Shown here: positions 36,952-44,419 of the stretch, piece after piece
How the letters are laid out: each line of letters opens with the position of its first letter
Position numbering within the stretch: the stretch's first letter is position 1
NCBI RefSeq assembly: GCF_002161055.1
Contig: NZ_NFLT01000003.1
Coordinates: 124,001 to 188,000 of the forward strand
Source: Tyzzerella sp. An114
GTDB lineage: Bacteria > Bacillota > Clostridia > Lachnospirales > Anaerotignaceae
DNA: 64,000 nt
Direction: 5' to 3'
Notes under the pieces: generated by a model
Seen by the model: the letters and a program-made list of their open reading frames with translations, nothing else
The model's database searches: none
What the model was told of the DNA's origin: nothing
Made by a program: the position numbers and the translations under genes

Positions 36952-38217
36952 ATGTATAAATGTGACGTAGAAAGAATGAGAGACAAAATTGAAACATTTT
37001 CAAAATTTGGAGACGCAGGACATGGTGGTATAACAAGATATTCTCTTTCTCCAGAGGCAATTCAAGCAAGAGATGAGTTTGTAAAGAGAATGAAAGCGAT
37101 AGGAGCAGTTATTGAAACCGATGACCTTGCAAATATGTACGCTACCATTCCAGGTTCAGACCCAAATGCAAAAAGAATAGTTATGGGTTCTCACTGTGAC
37201 TCAGTTAAAAACGGCGGAAACTATGATGGAATACTTGGTGTTATGGGCGCTATGGAAGTTCTTGAGACAGTTGTAAAAGAAAACATTCCTCATAAACATC
37301 CTTTAACAGCTATGATATGGACTAATGAAGAAGGTTCAGAGTTCCCTCCATGTATGATGTGTTCAGGAATAGTAAGCCATGATTATATGCCAGAAAGATT
37401 TAGAGATAATTTTGAATATAATAAAATGATGGCATCAGTATCAATACTTGATAGAACAACAACTTTTGGAGAAAAACTTTCAACATTCAAATATAAAGGT
37501 GATGTTGCAAATAGAATTAATCCAGAACAGTATAAAGCTATGTTTGAACTTCATATTGAACAGGGTCCTATACTTGAGGATGATGGAAAAGATGTTGGAA
37601 TTGTAACTTGTGTTCTTGGACAGATGCTTTATAGAGTAAAATTCTATGGACAGGCAGCCCATGCAGGAACATTCCCAATGAAAAAGAGACTTGATGCATT
37701 CCATGCAGCAGCAGAAGCTCTCTGTTACTTACATGATGAAATAGATAAACTTGGACATGATGACCTTGTATATACAACAGGTGAAGTTGTAATACATCCT
37801 TGTGTAAACACTGTAATACCTGATTTCTTTGATTTCTCAATAGATGTAAGACATGAAAATCCTGATGTATTAAACGAAGTAAGAAAAATACTTATGAGTC
37901 TTCAGGAAAGAACATGGAAAGGCTGTAAATGTGAAGTTGTTCTTGGTTGGAACAGAGACACAGTATATTGGGATAAAAAACTTGTTGGATATGTTAGAGA
38001 AGCAGCAGAAGAACTTGAAACAAAACATATGGATATACATTCTGGAGCAGGACATGATGCTCAGTACATATCATATATGCTTCCTACAACAATGATTTTT
38101 GTAGCTTCACAGAAGGGACTTTCCCATTGTGAGGAAGAATATACAACTCCTGAACAGTGCACAGAAGGTGCTAGCGTGCTTTTAAATGCAGTGTTAAAAT
38201 GTGATAAAGAAGATTGA
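36952..38217 (+). CDS. M20-family N-carbamoyl-amino-acid / ureidopropionate / allantoate amidohydrolase
   Basis: Zinc enzyme that hydrolyses N-carbamoyl (ureido) acids to amino acid, CO2 and ammonia. Metal ligands visible: H81 (GSHCDSV), D92 (GGNYDGILG), E126/E127 (TNEEGSEF), His in FELHIEQGP, and the C-terminal His in SGAGHDAQY. 421 residues. Paired with a dihydropyrimidinase downstream, the best guess is beta-ureidopropionase (N-carbamoyl-beta-alanine to beta-alanine); an L-carbamoylase for hydantoins or allantoate amidohydrolase is possible. First gene after the sigma-54 promoter. Confidence 0.87.
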   Translation: MYKCDVERMRDKIETFSKFGDAGHGGITRYSLSPEAIQARDEFVKRMKAIGAVIETDDLANMYATIPGSDPNAKRIVMGSHCDSVKNGGNYDGILGVMGAMEVLETVVKENIPHKHPLTAMIWTNEEGSEFPPCMMCSGIVSHDYMPERFRDNFEYNKMMASVSILDRTTTFGEKLSTFKYKGDVANRINPEQYKAMFELHIEQGPILEDDGKDVGIVTCVLGQMLYRVKFYGQAAHAGTFPMKKRLDAFHAAAEALCYLHDEIDKLGHDDLVYTTGEVVIHPCVNTVIPDFFDFSIDVRHENPDVLNEVRKILMSLQERTWKGCKCEVVLGWNRDTVYWDKKLVGYVREAAEELETKHMDIHSGAGHDAQYISYMLPTTMIFVASQKGLSHCEEEYTTPEQCTEGASVLLNAVLKCDKED

Positions 38218-38269
38218 TTATAGTTTATTAATTAGAAGTTAAAGGACAAAATGAAAGGAGCAATGCATT

Positions 38270-39679
38270 ATGAAAACTTTAATAAAAAATGGTATTATAC
38301 TCACAACTGAAAACGAATTTAAAAGTGATGTATTAATTATAGATGAAAAAATAGCAGCAATAGGAGAAAATCTTCCAGCTGATGGCGTTGATAGAGTTAT
38401 AGATGCAGAAGGCAAATATGTTATGCCTGGAGGCATAGACCAGCATGTGCATTACTCTTTTGTATACAAAGGAAGTAGAGTTCGTGGATTTGAAACAACA
38501 AACGCTGCCGCAGTAGGTGGAACAACAACAGTTATTGAGTTTGTAAATCAGGAAAAAGACAGAGGACTTATTGAGTCTATTGAAGACTATAAAGAAAAAG
38601 ATGTTGACGGAATAGCTATGGTTGACTATGCTTTCCATATTGTTATGACAGACCCAAGACCAGAAGTTATAAAAGAAATTCCTAAACTTGCAGAAGCTGG
38701 ATATCCAACACTTAAATTATTCCTTGCATATAAAGGTCAGTTCTTCCATGCTGATGATGAAGCTGTTATAAATGCTCTTACAGCTGGAAAAGAAGCAGGA
38801 ATAACAATTATGGTTCATGCTGAAAATGCTGATATGGTTGACTATTTGACAAAGAAACTTATCGCAGAAGGAAAAACAGGAACATATTATCATGCAGTTT
38901 CAAGACCTCCTATTGTTGAGGCTGAGGCAACTCGTAGAGTTATATATTTAGCAGAAATGGTAAATGCACCTATTTATATTGTTCATGTAACTTGTAAAGA
39001 AGCTCTTGAAGAAATAAAAGCAGCATATCAGAAAGGACAGTCTGTATATGGTGAAACTTGTGCTCATTATCTTCTCTTTGATGAGTCAGTTCTCGATTTA
39101 CCAAACTTTGAAGGTGCAAAATATGTATGTTCACCAGCTTTAAGAACAAAAGACCATCAAGAACCATTATGGGAAGCTATAAATAAAGGTTGGCTTAATG
39201 CAGTAAGTTCAGACCATTGTGGATTTGACTTTGAATATCAGAAACATCTTGGATTTGGAGAAGGAAAATCCTTTGCAGATGTTCCAAACGGTGCTCCTTC
39301 TGTTCAAAATAGATTAAATGCATTATGGACATATGGTGTATGTACAGGAAAACTTTCAAAACAAAGATTTGTAGACGTAATGTCAACATCACCTGCTAAA
39401 GTAAACGGACTTACAGAAAAAGGTCATATCGCAGTTGGATATGATGCAGATATAGTTGTATTCGACCCTGATTATAGAGGAGTTATGGGTGTAGAAAGCT
39501 GCCTTGAGGGCGTTGATTACAGTATATATGAAGGAATGGAACAGAAAGGCAGACCAGAAACTGTACTTTTAAGAGGTCAGGTTATTGTTGAAAATGGTCA
39601 GTATGTAGGAAAACAGGGACAAGGAAAACTTATAAAAGGAAAACCTTTCGGTTCTGCTTATGATAAATTTAAAGGATAA
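38270..39679 (+). CDS. hydA: Dihydropyrimidinase / hydantoinase
   Basis: Opens the ring of dihydrouracil, dihydrothymine or hydantoins to the N-carbamoyl acid. A cyclic amidohydrolase of 469 residues with a binuclear zinc site: H59 and H61 (QHVHYS), the carboxylated lysine K149 (TLKLFLAYKG), H183 (MVHAEN), H239 (VHVTC) and D315 (SSDHCGF). AAAGGAG precedes the ATG. It is 52 bp after the amidohydrolase, the next enzyme of the pathway, so both are under sigma-54 control. No dihydropyrimidine dehydrogenase is present in the window. Confidence 0.92.
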   Translation: MKTLIKNGIILTTENEFKSDVLIIDEKIAAIGENLPADGVDRVIDAEGKYVMPGGIDQHVHYSFVYKGSRVRGFETTNAAAVGGTTTVIEFVNQEKDRGLIESIEDYKEKDVDGIAMVDYAFHIVMTDPRPEVIKEIPKLAEAGYPTLKLFLAYKGQFFHADDEAVINALTAGKEAGITIMVHAENADMVDYLTKKLIAEGKTGTYYHAVSRPPIVEAEATRRVIYLAEMVNAPIYIVHVTCKEALEEIKAAYQKGQSVYGETCAHYLLFDESVLDLPNFEGAKYVCSPALRTKDHQEPLWEAINKGWLNAVSSDHCGFDFEYQKHLGFGEGKSFADVPNGAPSVQNRLNALWTYGVCTGKLSKQRFVDVMSTSPAKVNGLTEKGHIAVGYDADIVVFDPDYRGVMGVESCLEGVDYSIYEGMEQKGRPETVLLRGQVIVENGQYVGKQGQGKLIKGKPFGSAYDKFKG

Positions 39680-39720
39680 TAATATTTAATATTTTGGCGA
39701 TTTAAAAAGGAGGTACAGCC

Positions 39721-40191
39721 ATGTTTACTTATATAACTTGTTTAGGACTTTCGACAACTATTCTTTGTGCTATATGGTCTAATGTAGCTCCTCTTATAGG
39801 GCTGGGAGCTATAAGCTGGGCCGGATTTTCAGGTTGTACATCCTATTTTGCCTGTCCAGATAAAGGTTGGAAAGGTGTAAAATCCTGTGTAATATGTCTT
39901 ATGAGTGGTGTTGCTTATGCTATGCTAACAATATATCTTGGCAAAGTTCTAACATTCCCGGGAGCTGGAATATTTGTTGCTCTTGTAACAGTACATCTTA
40001 TGTGTATACAGAGTAAAATAAGTGTATTTTCATATATTCCAGGAACATTCTTTGGTTCTTTCTCAACATTTGCCGCAGGCGGAGACCCTATTGTTATACC
40101 TTGTCTCCTTCTTGGAATACTTTTAGGACTTGGGTGTGACAAGTTTGGTGGTGTCATATTTAAGTTTATAGGTAAAAAAGAAGATGCATAA
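39721..40191 (+). CDS. DUF1097 (YcdZ-like) membrane protein
   Basis: A 156-residue integral membrane protein with about five hydrophobic segments and the DUF1097 pattern WAGFSGCTSYFAC and GTFFGSFSTFAAGGD. The family has no firm function. Its place as third gene of the operon, 41 bp after the dihydropyrimidinase and before the terminator, suggests uptake of the substrate or release of a product. SD AAAGGAGG. Confidence 0.78.
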   Translation: MFTYITCLGLSTTILCAIWSNVAPLIGLGAISWAGFSGCTSYFACPDKGWKGVKSCVICLMSGVAYAMLTIYLGKVLTFPGAGIFVALVTVHLMCIQSKISVFSYIPGTFFGSFSTFAAGGDPIVIPCLLLGILLGLGCDKFGGVIFKFIGKKEDA

Positions 40192-40215
40192 ATTTATATA
40201 AAAATCCCTAACTAT

Positions 40216-40249
40216 AAAAACAGAGAGTTATTTTAACTCTCTGTTTTTA
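40216..40249 (+). terminator. Terminator of the sigma-54 operon
   Basis: AAAAACAGAGAGTTA/TAACTCTCTGTTTTT. Confidence 0.92.
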
Positions 40250-40380
40250 TTTTCTCCATATATGGAGAATTTAATTTTTTAAATAAAAATATTTTGTTTA
40301 AATTTATAAATCTAGTTTTAATATTAATAAAATTTTTTTGAAATTATAGTTATAAAAGACTAATGTGTTAAATAAAAATT

Positions 40381-40411
40381 AAAACGACAGATTTTATCTG
40401 TCGTTTTTTTA
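40381..40411. terminator. Terminator of the lysR gene, both directions possible
   Basis: AAAACGACAGA/TCTGTCGTTTT stem with T-runs on both sides. Confidence 0.8.
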
Positions 40412-41284
40412 TATATTTAAAGAATTAAAAAACTCTCCAATTTTATAATAATCATCATTAAAAATACTGTTTTTTCTCCATACAAAGTTTATTTCATGAA
40501 ATAAAGGAAATCCTTCAACTTTTATTTCTTTTAAAATACCCTTTGAAATTTCATCTTTAACAACAGCCTCAAATAAAAATGCTATTCCACAGCCTTTTTC
40601 AACAAGAGCTTTTTGAACATTTATATTGTTTATTTCTATTTTATTTTTAAAGTCTGATACTGATATATTATGACGTTTAAGGCTATGTTCAAGTATTTCA
40701 CGATTTCCAGAACCTGTTTCACGAAGTATCAAAGTTAAATCAGTTAAACATTCTATTGTTTTTATTTCTATATCAAAGTTTGATGAACACACAGGAAAAT
40801 ATTTTTGTGTTGAAAATTTCATATATTCATAATCTTTTTTTGGAAAATTTCCCTCCACAATGGCAAAATCAATTTCTCCATTATCAAGTTTTGAAAGTAA
40901 AGAAACTGTATTATTTATAATCATATTTACTTCAGAAAAAGGATATTTTTTAAGATATTTTGATAATATTTGAGGAAGCATAAATTCTCCAGGGGTAGGA
41001 GTTGAACCGAAACAAAGTTTTATATTATCTGTGTTTCTCATTTCATTAATAAGACGGATTTCATCAGCCTTAGCTGTTTTTGCAGAGCGACAGAGTTTTT
41101 TTCCTGCCTCTGTTAAATACATTTTTTTACCCTCGTATCTAAAAAGATTTACACCATAATATTCCTCAAGACTTTTCATTTGTCTTGACACTGCTGGTTG
41201 TGTCATATTTAGATATTCAGCAGCATGAGTGAAATTCATGTGGTCACATACTGCTATAAAAGTTTCCATTCTTATATCTTGCAT
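40409..41284 (-). CDS. LysR-family transcriptional regulator
   Basis: A 291-residue regulator with an N-terminal winged helix (METFIAVCDHMNFTHAAEYLNMTQPAVSRQMKSLEE) and a C-terminal periplasmic-binding-like effector domain (from about 90). ATG 41284 is chosen because GAGGTG lies seven bases upstream; a TTG two codons earlier is less well placed. Divergent from a ChrA-type pair across a gap with two dyads, so it most likely controls that transporter and itself. Confidence 0.9.
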   Translation of the reverse strand: MQDIRMETFIAVCDHMNFTHAAEYLNMTQPAVSRQMKSLEEYYGVNLFRYEGKKMYLTEAGKKLCRSAKTAKADEIRLINEMRNTDNIKLCFGSTPTPGEFMLPQILSKYLKKYPFSEVNMIINNTVSLLSKLDNGEIDFAIVEGNFPKKDYEYMKFSTQKYFPVCSSNFDIEIKTIECLTDLTLILRETGSGNREILEHSLKRHNISVSDFKNKIEINNINVQKALVEKGCGIAFLFEAVVKDEISKGILKEIKVEGFPLFHEINFVWRKNSIFNDDYYKIGEFFNSLNI

Positions 41285-41307
41285 ATACAATCACCTCTTA
41301 TTAATCA

Positions 41308-41326
41308 TAACATAAATGCATGGTTA
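41308..41326 (-). promoter_or_regulatory. LysR-type box (T-N11-A dyad)
   Basis: TAAC-N11-GTTA (41308-41311 and 41323-41326) fits the LysR recognition pattern and lies 24 bp upstream of the lysR start codon. Confidence 0.45.
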
Positions 41327-41342
41327 AATAAAGTATAATTAT

Positions 41343-41371
41343 TTTACATTATGGTTTGTAAATGATATACT
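41343..41371 (+). promoter_or_regulatory. Promoter of the ChrA pair embedded in a dyad
   Basis: TTTACA (41343-41348), 17-bp spacer, TATACT (41366-41371). The -35 is one arm of a perfect inverted repeat TTTACA-N8-TGTAAA (41343-41362), a likely operator. Confidence 0.6.
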
Positions 41372-41401
41372 TATTTCAACAAAAAAACAGGAGGAAAAAT
41401 A

Positions 41402-41998
41402 ATGAAAACAAAAGATAATAAAATCAAAATTTTATGGCAATTATTTAAAGCTACATTCACACTTAGTGCCTTTACATTTGGTGGAGGATTTGTAATAGTA
41501 TCACTTATGAAAAAGAAATTTGTAGAGGAGCTTGGCTGGCTTGATGAAAATGAAATGCTTGATATTACAGCGATAGCTCAATCTTCACCGGGACCTATAC
41601 CAATAAATGCATCTGTAATACTTGGTTATAGGATGGCAGGAATAGCAGGAACAATAGTTGCAATACTTGGAACAGCAATTCCTCCTATGATAGTAATTTC
41701 TTTGATATCAATATTTTATACACAGTTTAGAGAGAATAAAGTTATAGCAACAGCTTTACAGGTTATGAGAGCAGGAGTTGCAGCAGTAATATTTGATGTT
41801 GTTATAAATCTTGCAAAAAATGTTGTAAAAACAAAAAGATTTTTATATATAGGTCTTATGACAGCAGCCTTTGTTGGAACAGTATTTTTTGATATAAGTG
41901 CAATGTTAATAATATTAATATGTCTTGGAATAGGTATTGCTGATGTTATTATACCAATTTTAGTAAAGAAACCAGTAAAGGAGAGAGTTAAAATATGA
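41402..41998 (+). CDS. Chromate transporter family protein, N-terminal half protein
   Basis: One CHR domain of about 198 residues with the family start FTFGGGFVIVSLMKKKFVEELGWL and the PGPIPINASVILGYR motif; about five membrane segments. Short-chain ChrA proteins act as a pair encoded by overlapping genes, as here. Real substrate uncertain: chromate export is the known role, but anaerobes may use it for another anion. SD GGAGG-like AGGAGG. Confidence 0.88.
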   Translation: MKTKDNKIKILWQLFKATFTLSAFTFGGGFVIVSLMKKKFVEELGWLDENEMLDITAIAQSSPGPIPINASVILGYRMAGIAGTIVAILGTAIPPMIVISLISIFYTQFRENKVIATALQVMRAGVAAVIFDVVINLAKNVVKTKRFLYIGLMTAAFVGTVFFDISAMLIILICLGIGIADVIIPILVKKPVKERVKI

Positions 41999-42549
41999 TA
42001 TTACAGCTTTTCTTAAGTTTTATAAAAGTAGGAATGTTCAGTGTAGGAGGAGGATATGCAGCCATACCTCTCATACAAAATCAAATAGTAGATGTTCATA
42101 AACTTATGACATTACAAGAATTTACCGACCTTATTACAATAGCAGAAATGACACCGGGACCAATATCAATAAATTCTGCAACATTTGTAGGAACACGACT
42201 TGCAGGACCTTTTGGAGCCATAATCTGTACATTAGGCTGTATACTTCCGTCATTCTTTATATGTCTTGCACTGGCATTCTTTTACTATAAATATCGTCAG
42301 CTTGGAGGAGTACAGAAAGTTTTAGCAGCATTAAGACCAGCAGTTGTAGCTCTCATAGCATCAGCAGGTCTTTCAATACTTGTTCTTGGGCTTTTTGGTG
42401 GAAATGCAGCAGTTTTTGCCAATATAAGAATTGTTGAACTGGGACTTTTTGCAGTAGCTCTCTTTTTACTTAGAAAATATCACTTAAGTGCAATACAGAT
42501 TATATTTGGAACAGGTGTTGCAGGAACATTAATATATTCATTTATATAA
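41995..42549 (+). CDS. Chromate transporter family protein, partner
   Basis: Second CHR-domain protein of 184 residues: SVGGGYAAIPLIQ and TPGPISINSATFVGTRLAG. It overlaps the preceding gene by four bases (ATGA), so the two are translated together and should form an antiparallel heterodimer. A strong terminator follows. Confidence 0.88.
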   Translation: MILQLFLSFIKVGMFSVGGGYAAIPLIQNQIVDVHKLMTLQEFTDLITIAEMTPGPISINSATFVGTRLAGPFGAIICTLGCILPSFFICLALAFFYYKYRQLGGVQKVLAALRPAVVALIASAGLSILVLGLFGGNAAVFANIRIVELGLFAVALFLLRKYHLSAIQIIFGTGVAGTLIYSFI

Positions 42550-42550
42550 T

Positions 42551-42579
42551 AAAAAAGCCGTTTTTAAACGGCTTTTTTT
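42551..42579 (+). terminator. Terminator of the ChrA pair
   Basis: AAAAAAGCCGTTT/AAACGGCTTTTTT. Confidence 0.94.
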
Positions 42580-42726
42580 ATTTTTATAAAATATATAAAT
42601 TATAAATCATTTTATATAGATAGAGTTTTTTTGTTAAAAAATTTATTGTAATAGTGTATAATGTATTAAAGTTCTTTTATATATTGAACCATATAGTGTA
42701 ATTATTATATAAGGAGTAAAAATTTT

Positions 42727-43557
42727 ATGAATAAAAAATGCAATAGAGAAAAAGAAGGTTTGCCTAATAACAAGCGTATAAGGCTTACTGTAAGGGGAGT
42801 TCTATCGTTTTTAATACTTTTAACATTAGCTCGTTCGGCTTTTATGGGAAGATATGAAAATGTTTTTGTATGTATACTTTCTTTAATACTTTTCTGTGTA
42901 CCTATAATACTTGAAAAACGTCTTGCAATAGATATACCATCTGTAATGGAAGGATTTATATATTGTTTTATATTTGCAGCAGAAATTTTAGGAGAAATAA
43001 ATTCTTTTTACACAGTTATACATGGTTGGGATACTATGCTTCATACAATAAATGGTTTTCTTGTGGCAGCAGTAGGTTTTTCATTGGTAGATTTATTTAA
43101 TAGAAGTGAGAGAATGACATTTAAACTTTCACCTCTTTTTCTTGCAATAGTAGCTTTTTGTTTTTCTATGACAGTAGGTGTTCTTTGGGAGTTCTTTGAA
43201 TTTTCAATGGACCAAATATTCCATACAGATATGCAAAAAGATTTTATTATTCATAGCATAAATTCTGTAACATTAAATCCAAGTGGTCTTAATAATGTTG
43301 TTCATGAACCTATAAAAAGCCTTGTTGTAAACGGTAAAGACTGGATGGAATTTCCGGGAGGTTATATTGACATAGGAATAATTGATACTATGAAAGATTT
43401 AATGGTAAACTTTATTGGTGCTGTTGTATTCTCTATAATAGGATTTATATATGTAAAAACTAGGGGAAAAGGCAGAGTTGCATCATCATTTATACCTGTT
43501 GTATTAAGTGATGAAGAAATTAAAGAGCGTGAAGATAAAGAAAAATCAACAAAATAA
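42727..43557 (+). CDS. DUF2238/YjdF-like membrane protein
   Basis: A 276-residue integral membrane protein with a basic N-terminus and about six membrane segments. Conserved-looking sites are HGWDTMLHTINGFL, GVLWEFFEFSMDQ and DTMKDLMVNFIGAV, which match the DUF2238 pattern of His and acidic residues next to the membrane. Function unknown. SD AAGGAG. Single gene; a shared terminator with the convergent PASTA gene follows. Confidence 0.72.
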   Translation: MNKKCNREKEGLPNNKRIRLTVRGVLSFLILLTLARSAFMGRYENVFVCILSLILFCVPIILEKRLAIDIPSVMEGFIYCFIFAAEILGEINSFYTVIHGWDTMLHTINGFLVAAVGFSLVDLFNRSERMTFKLSPLFLAIVAFCFSMTVGVLWEFFEFSMDQIFHTDMQKDFIIHSINSVTLNPSGLNNVVHEPIKSLVVNGKDWMEFPGGYIDIGIIDTMKDLMVNFIGAVVFSIIGFIYVKTRGKGRVASSFIPVVLSDEEIKEREDKEKSTK

Positions 43558-43579
43558 TTTAAAATTTGGTTCAATATAA

Positions 43580-43620
43580 AAAATAAAAGCCTGAAATAAA
43601 ATATTTTCAGGCTTTATTTT
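43580..43620. terminator. Bidirectional terminator between the DUF2238-like and PASTA genes
   Basis: AATAAA.GCCTGAAA pairs with TTTCAGGCTTTATT, with T-rich tracts on both sides. Confidence 0.85.
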
Positions 43621-43895
43621 TATTCTGTATATAATATTACTTCAGAATTTTCATATAAAACACTGCCATATTTAGGGTATTGATTTTTTATAATTTTTCC
43701 TCCACCGACAACAGTATAATTTATATTATTTTGATTGAGTATTGAAATTGAATATCCTGTATCTTTATTTGTAAAATCAGGAATTTTAAAACCCTTATAT
43801 TCATTAAAATCTTCTGTTAAATATCCTGTTTGACATAACAATAAATTCATAAAAATGACAAATATAACTCTTATAAATTTAAGTTTTTTAATCAT
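43620..43895 (-). CDS. Orphan exported PASTA-domain protein
   Basis: A 91-residue protein: an N-terminal signal or anchor segment (about 7-25, IRVIFVIFMNLLLCQTG) followed by a single PASTA domain (about 33-91), with IPDFTNKDTGYSISILNQNN and the closing PKYGSVLYENSEVILYTE. PASTA domains bind muropeptides or beta-lactams and normally end PBPs or Ser/Thr kinases. Here one stands alone, divergent from blaI and behind two BlaI-type operators, so it should be co-induced with the PBP downstream. A Cys at the end of the hydrophobic stretch might make it a lipoprotein, but the lipobox is poor. Confidence 0.75.
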   Translation of the reverse strand: MIKKLKFIRVIFVIFMNLLLCQTGYLTEDFNEYKGFKIPDFTNKDTGYSISILNQNNINYTVVGGGKIIKNQYPKYGSVLYENSEVILYTE

Positions 43896-43916
43896 TTAAT
43901 ATCACTCCTATTTTAA

Positions 43917-43932
43917 TATTACAGCTGTAATA
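43917..43932 (-). promoter_or_regulatory. BlaI operator 1
   Basis: Perfect dyad TATTACAGCTGTAATA, matching the BlaI/MecI core TACA-N2-TGTA, just downstream of the PASTA-gene promoter. Confidence 0.85.
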
Positions 43933-43938
43933 TTTTTA

Positions 43939-43967
43939 ATTATTACATACGTAATAATTAATGTCAA
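43939..43967 (-). promoter_or_regulatory. Promoter of the PASTA gene
   Basis: Minus-strand TTGACA (43967-43962) with TAATAA or AATAAT 16-17 bp downstream; operator 2 fills the spacer. Confidence 0.65.
43941..43956. promoter_or_regulatory. BlaI operator 2
   Basis: TATTACATACGTAATA, one mismatch from a perfect BlaI dyad, 24 bp from operator 1 and between the divergent -35 elements. Confidence 0.78.
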
Positions 43968-43972
43968 CAGGT

Positions 43973-44000
43973 TTGACAAAATTTTTATATGTGATAAAAT
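43973..44000 (+). promoter_or_regulatory. Promoter of blaI-blaR1
   Basis: TTGACA (43973-43978), 16-bp spacer, TAAAAT (43995-44000). Confidence 0.7.
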
Positions 44001-44005
44001 AAAAA

Positions 44006-44019
44006 TATTACAAATGTAG
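44006..44019 (+). promoter_or_regulatory. BlaI operator 3 (imperfect)
   Basis: TATTACAAATGTAG keeps the TACA-N2-TGTA core and one full half-site; it covers the expected start of blaI transcription. Confidence 0.65.
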
Positions 44020-44031
44020 GGGTTGAAATGT

Positions 44032-44418
44032 ATGAAAAATATACCTAAGATTTCTGAGGCAGAATATGAGATAATGAAAGTTATATGGGAGTGTGCTCCT
44101 ATAAGTACAAATGATGTTATAGAAAAATTTCAAGGTAAAAGTGAGTGGAGTCCTAAGACAATACAGACGCTTTTATCAAGACTTGTAAAAAAAGGTGCTA
44201 TTGGATATGAGAAAAAGAGTAGAGTTTTTATATATACTCCTCTTGTGGAAGAAAAAGAGTATGTAAATGAGGAGAGTGACTCTTTTCTTAAAAGATTTTA
44301 CAATGGTGCTTTAAATTCAATGGTTTTAAATTTTATTGAGCAAGATAGACTTTCAAAGGATGATATTGATGAATTAAAACAGATACTTGAGAGTAGAAAA
44401 AAGAAAGGTGAAAAATAA
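44032..44418 (+). CDS. blaI: BlaI/MecI-family repressor
   Basis: Winged-helix repressor of the beta-lactam response, 128 residues: ISEAEYEIMKVIWECAPIS, the recognition helix region WSPKTIQTLLSRLVKKGAI, and the dimer domain. The N100-F101 bond in SMVLNFIE matches the Asn-Phe site cut in BlaI/MecI when BlaR1 is triggered. ATG 44032 is preferred over TTG 44023 because AGGGG lies about nine bases before it. One base separates it from blaR1. Operators at its own promoter imply autorepression. Confidence 0.93.
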   Translation: MKNIPKISEAEYEIMKVIWECAPISTNDVIEKFQGKSEWSPKTIQTLLSRLVKKGAIGYEKKSRVFIYTPLVEEKEYVNEESDSFLKRFYNGALNSMVLNFIEQDRLSKDDIDELKQILESRKKKGEK

Positions 44419-44419
44419 T

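Noticed and set aside
36895-37069. Minus-strand frame across the sigma-54 promoter
   Set aside because: Antisense of the amidohydrolase start; no ribosome site and no recognisable product.
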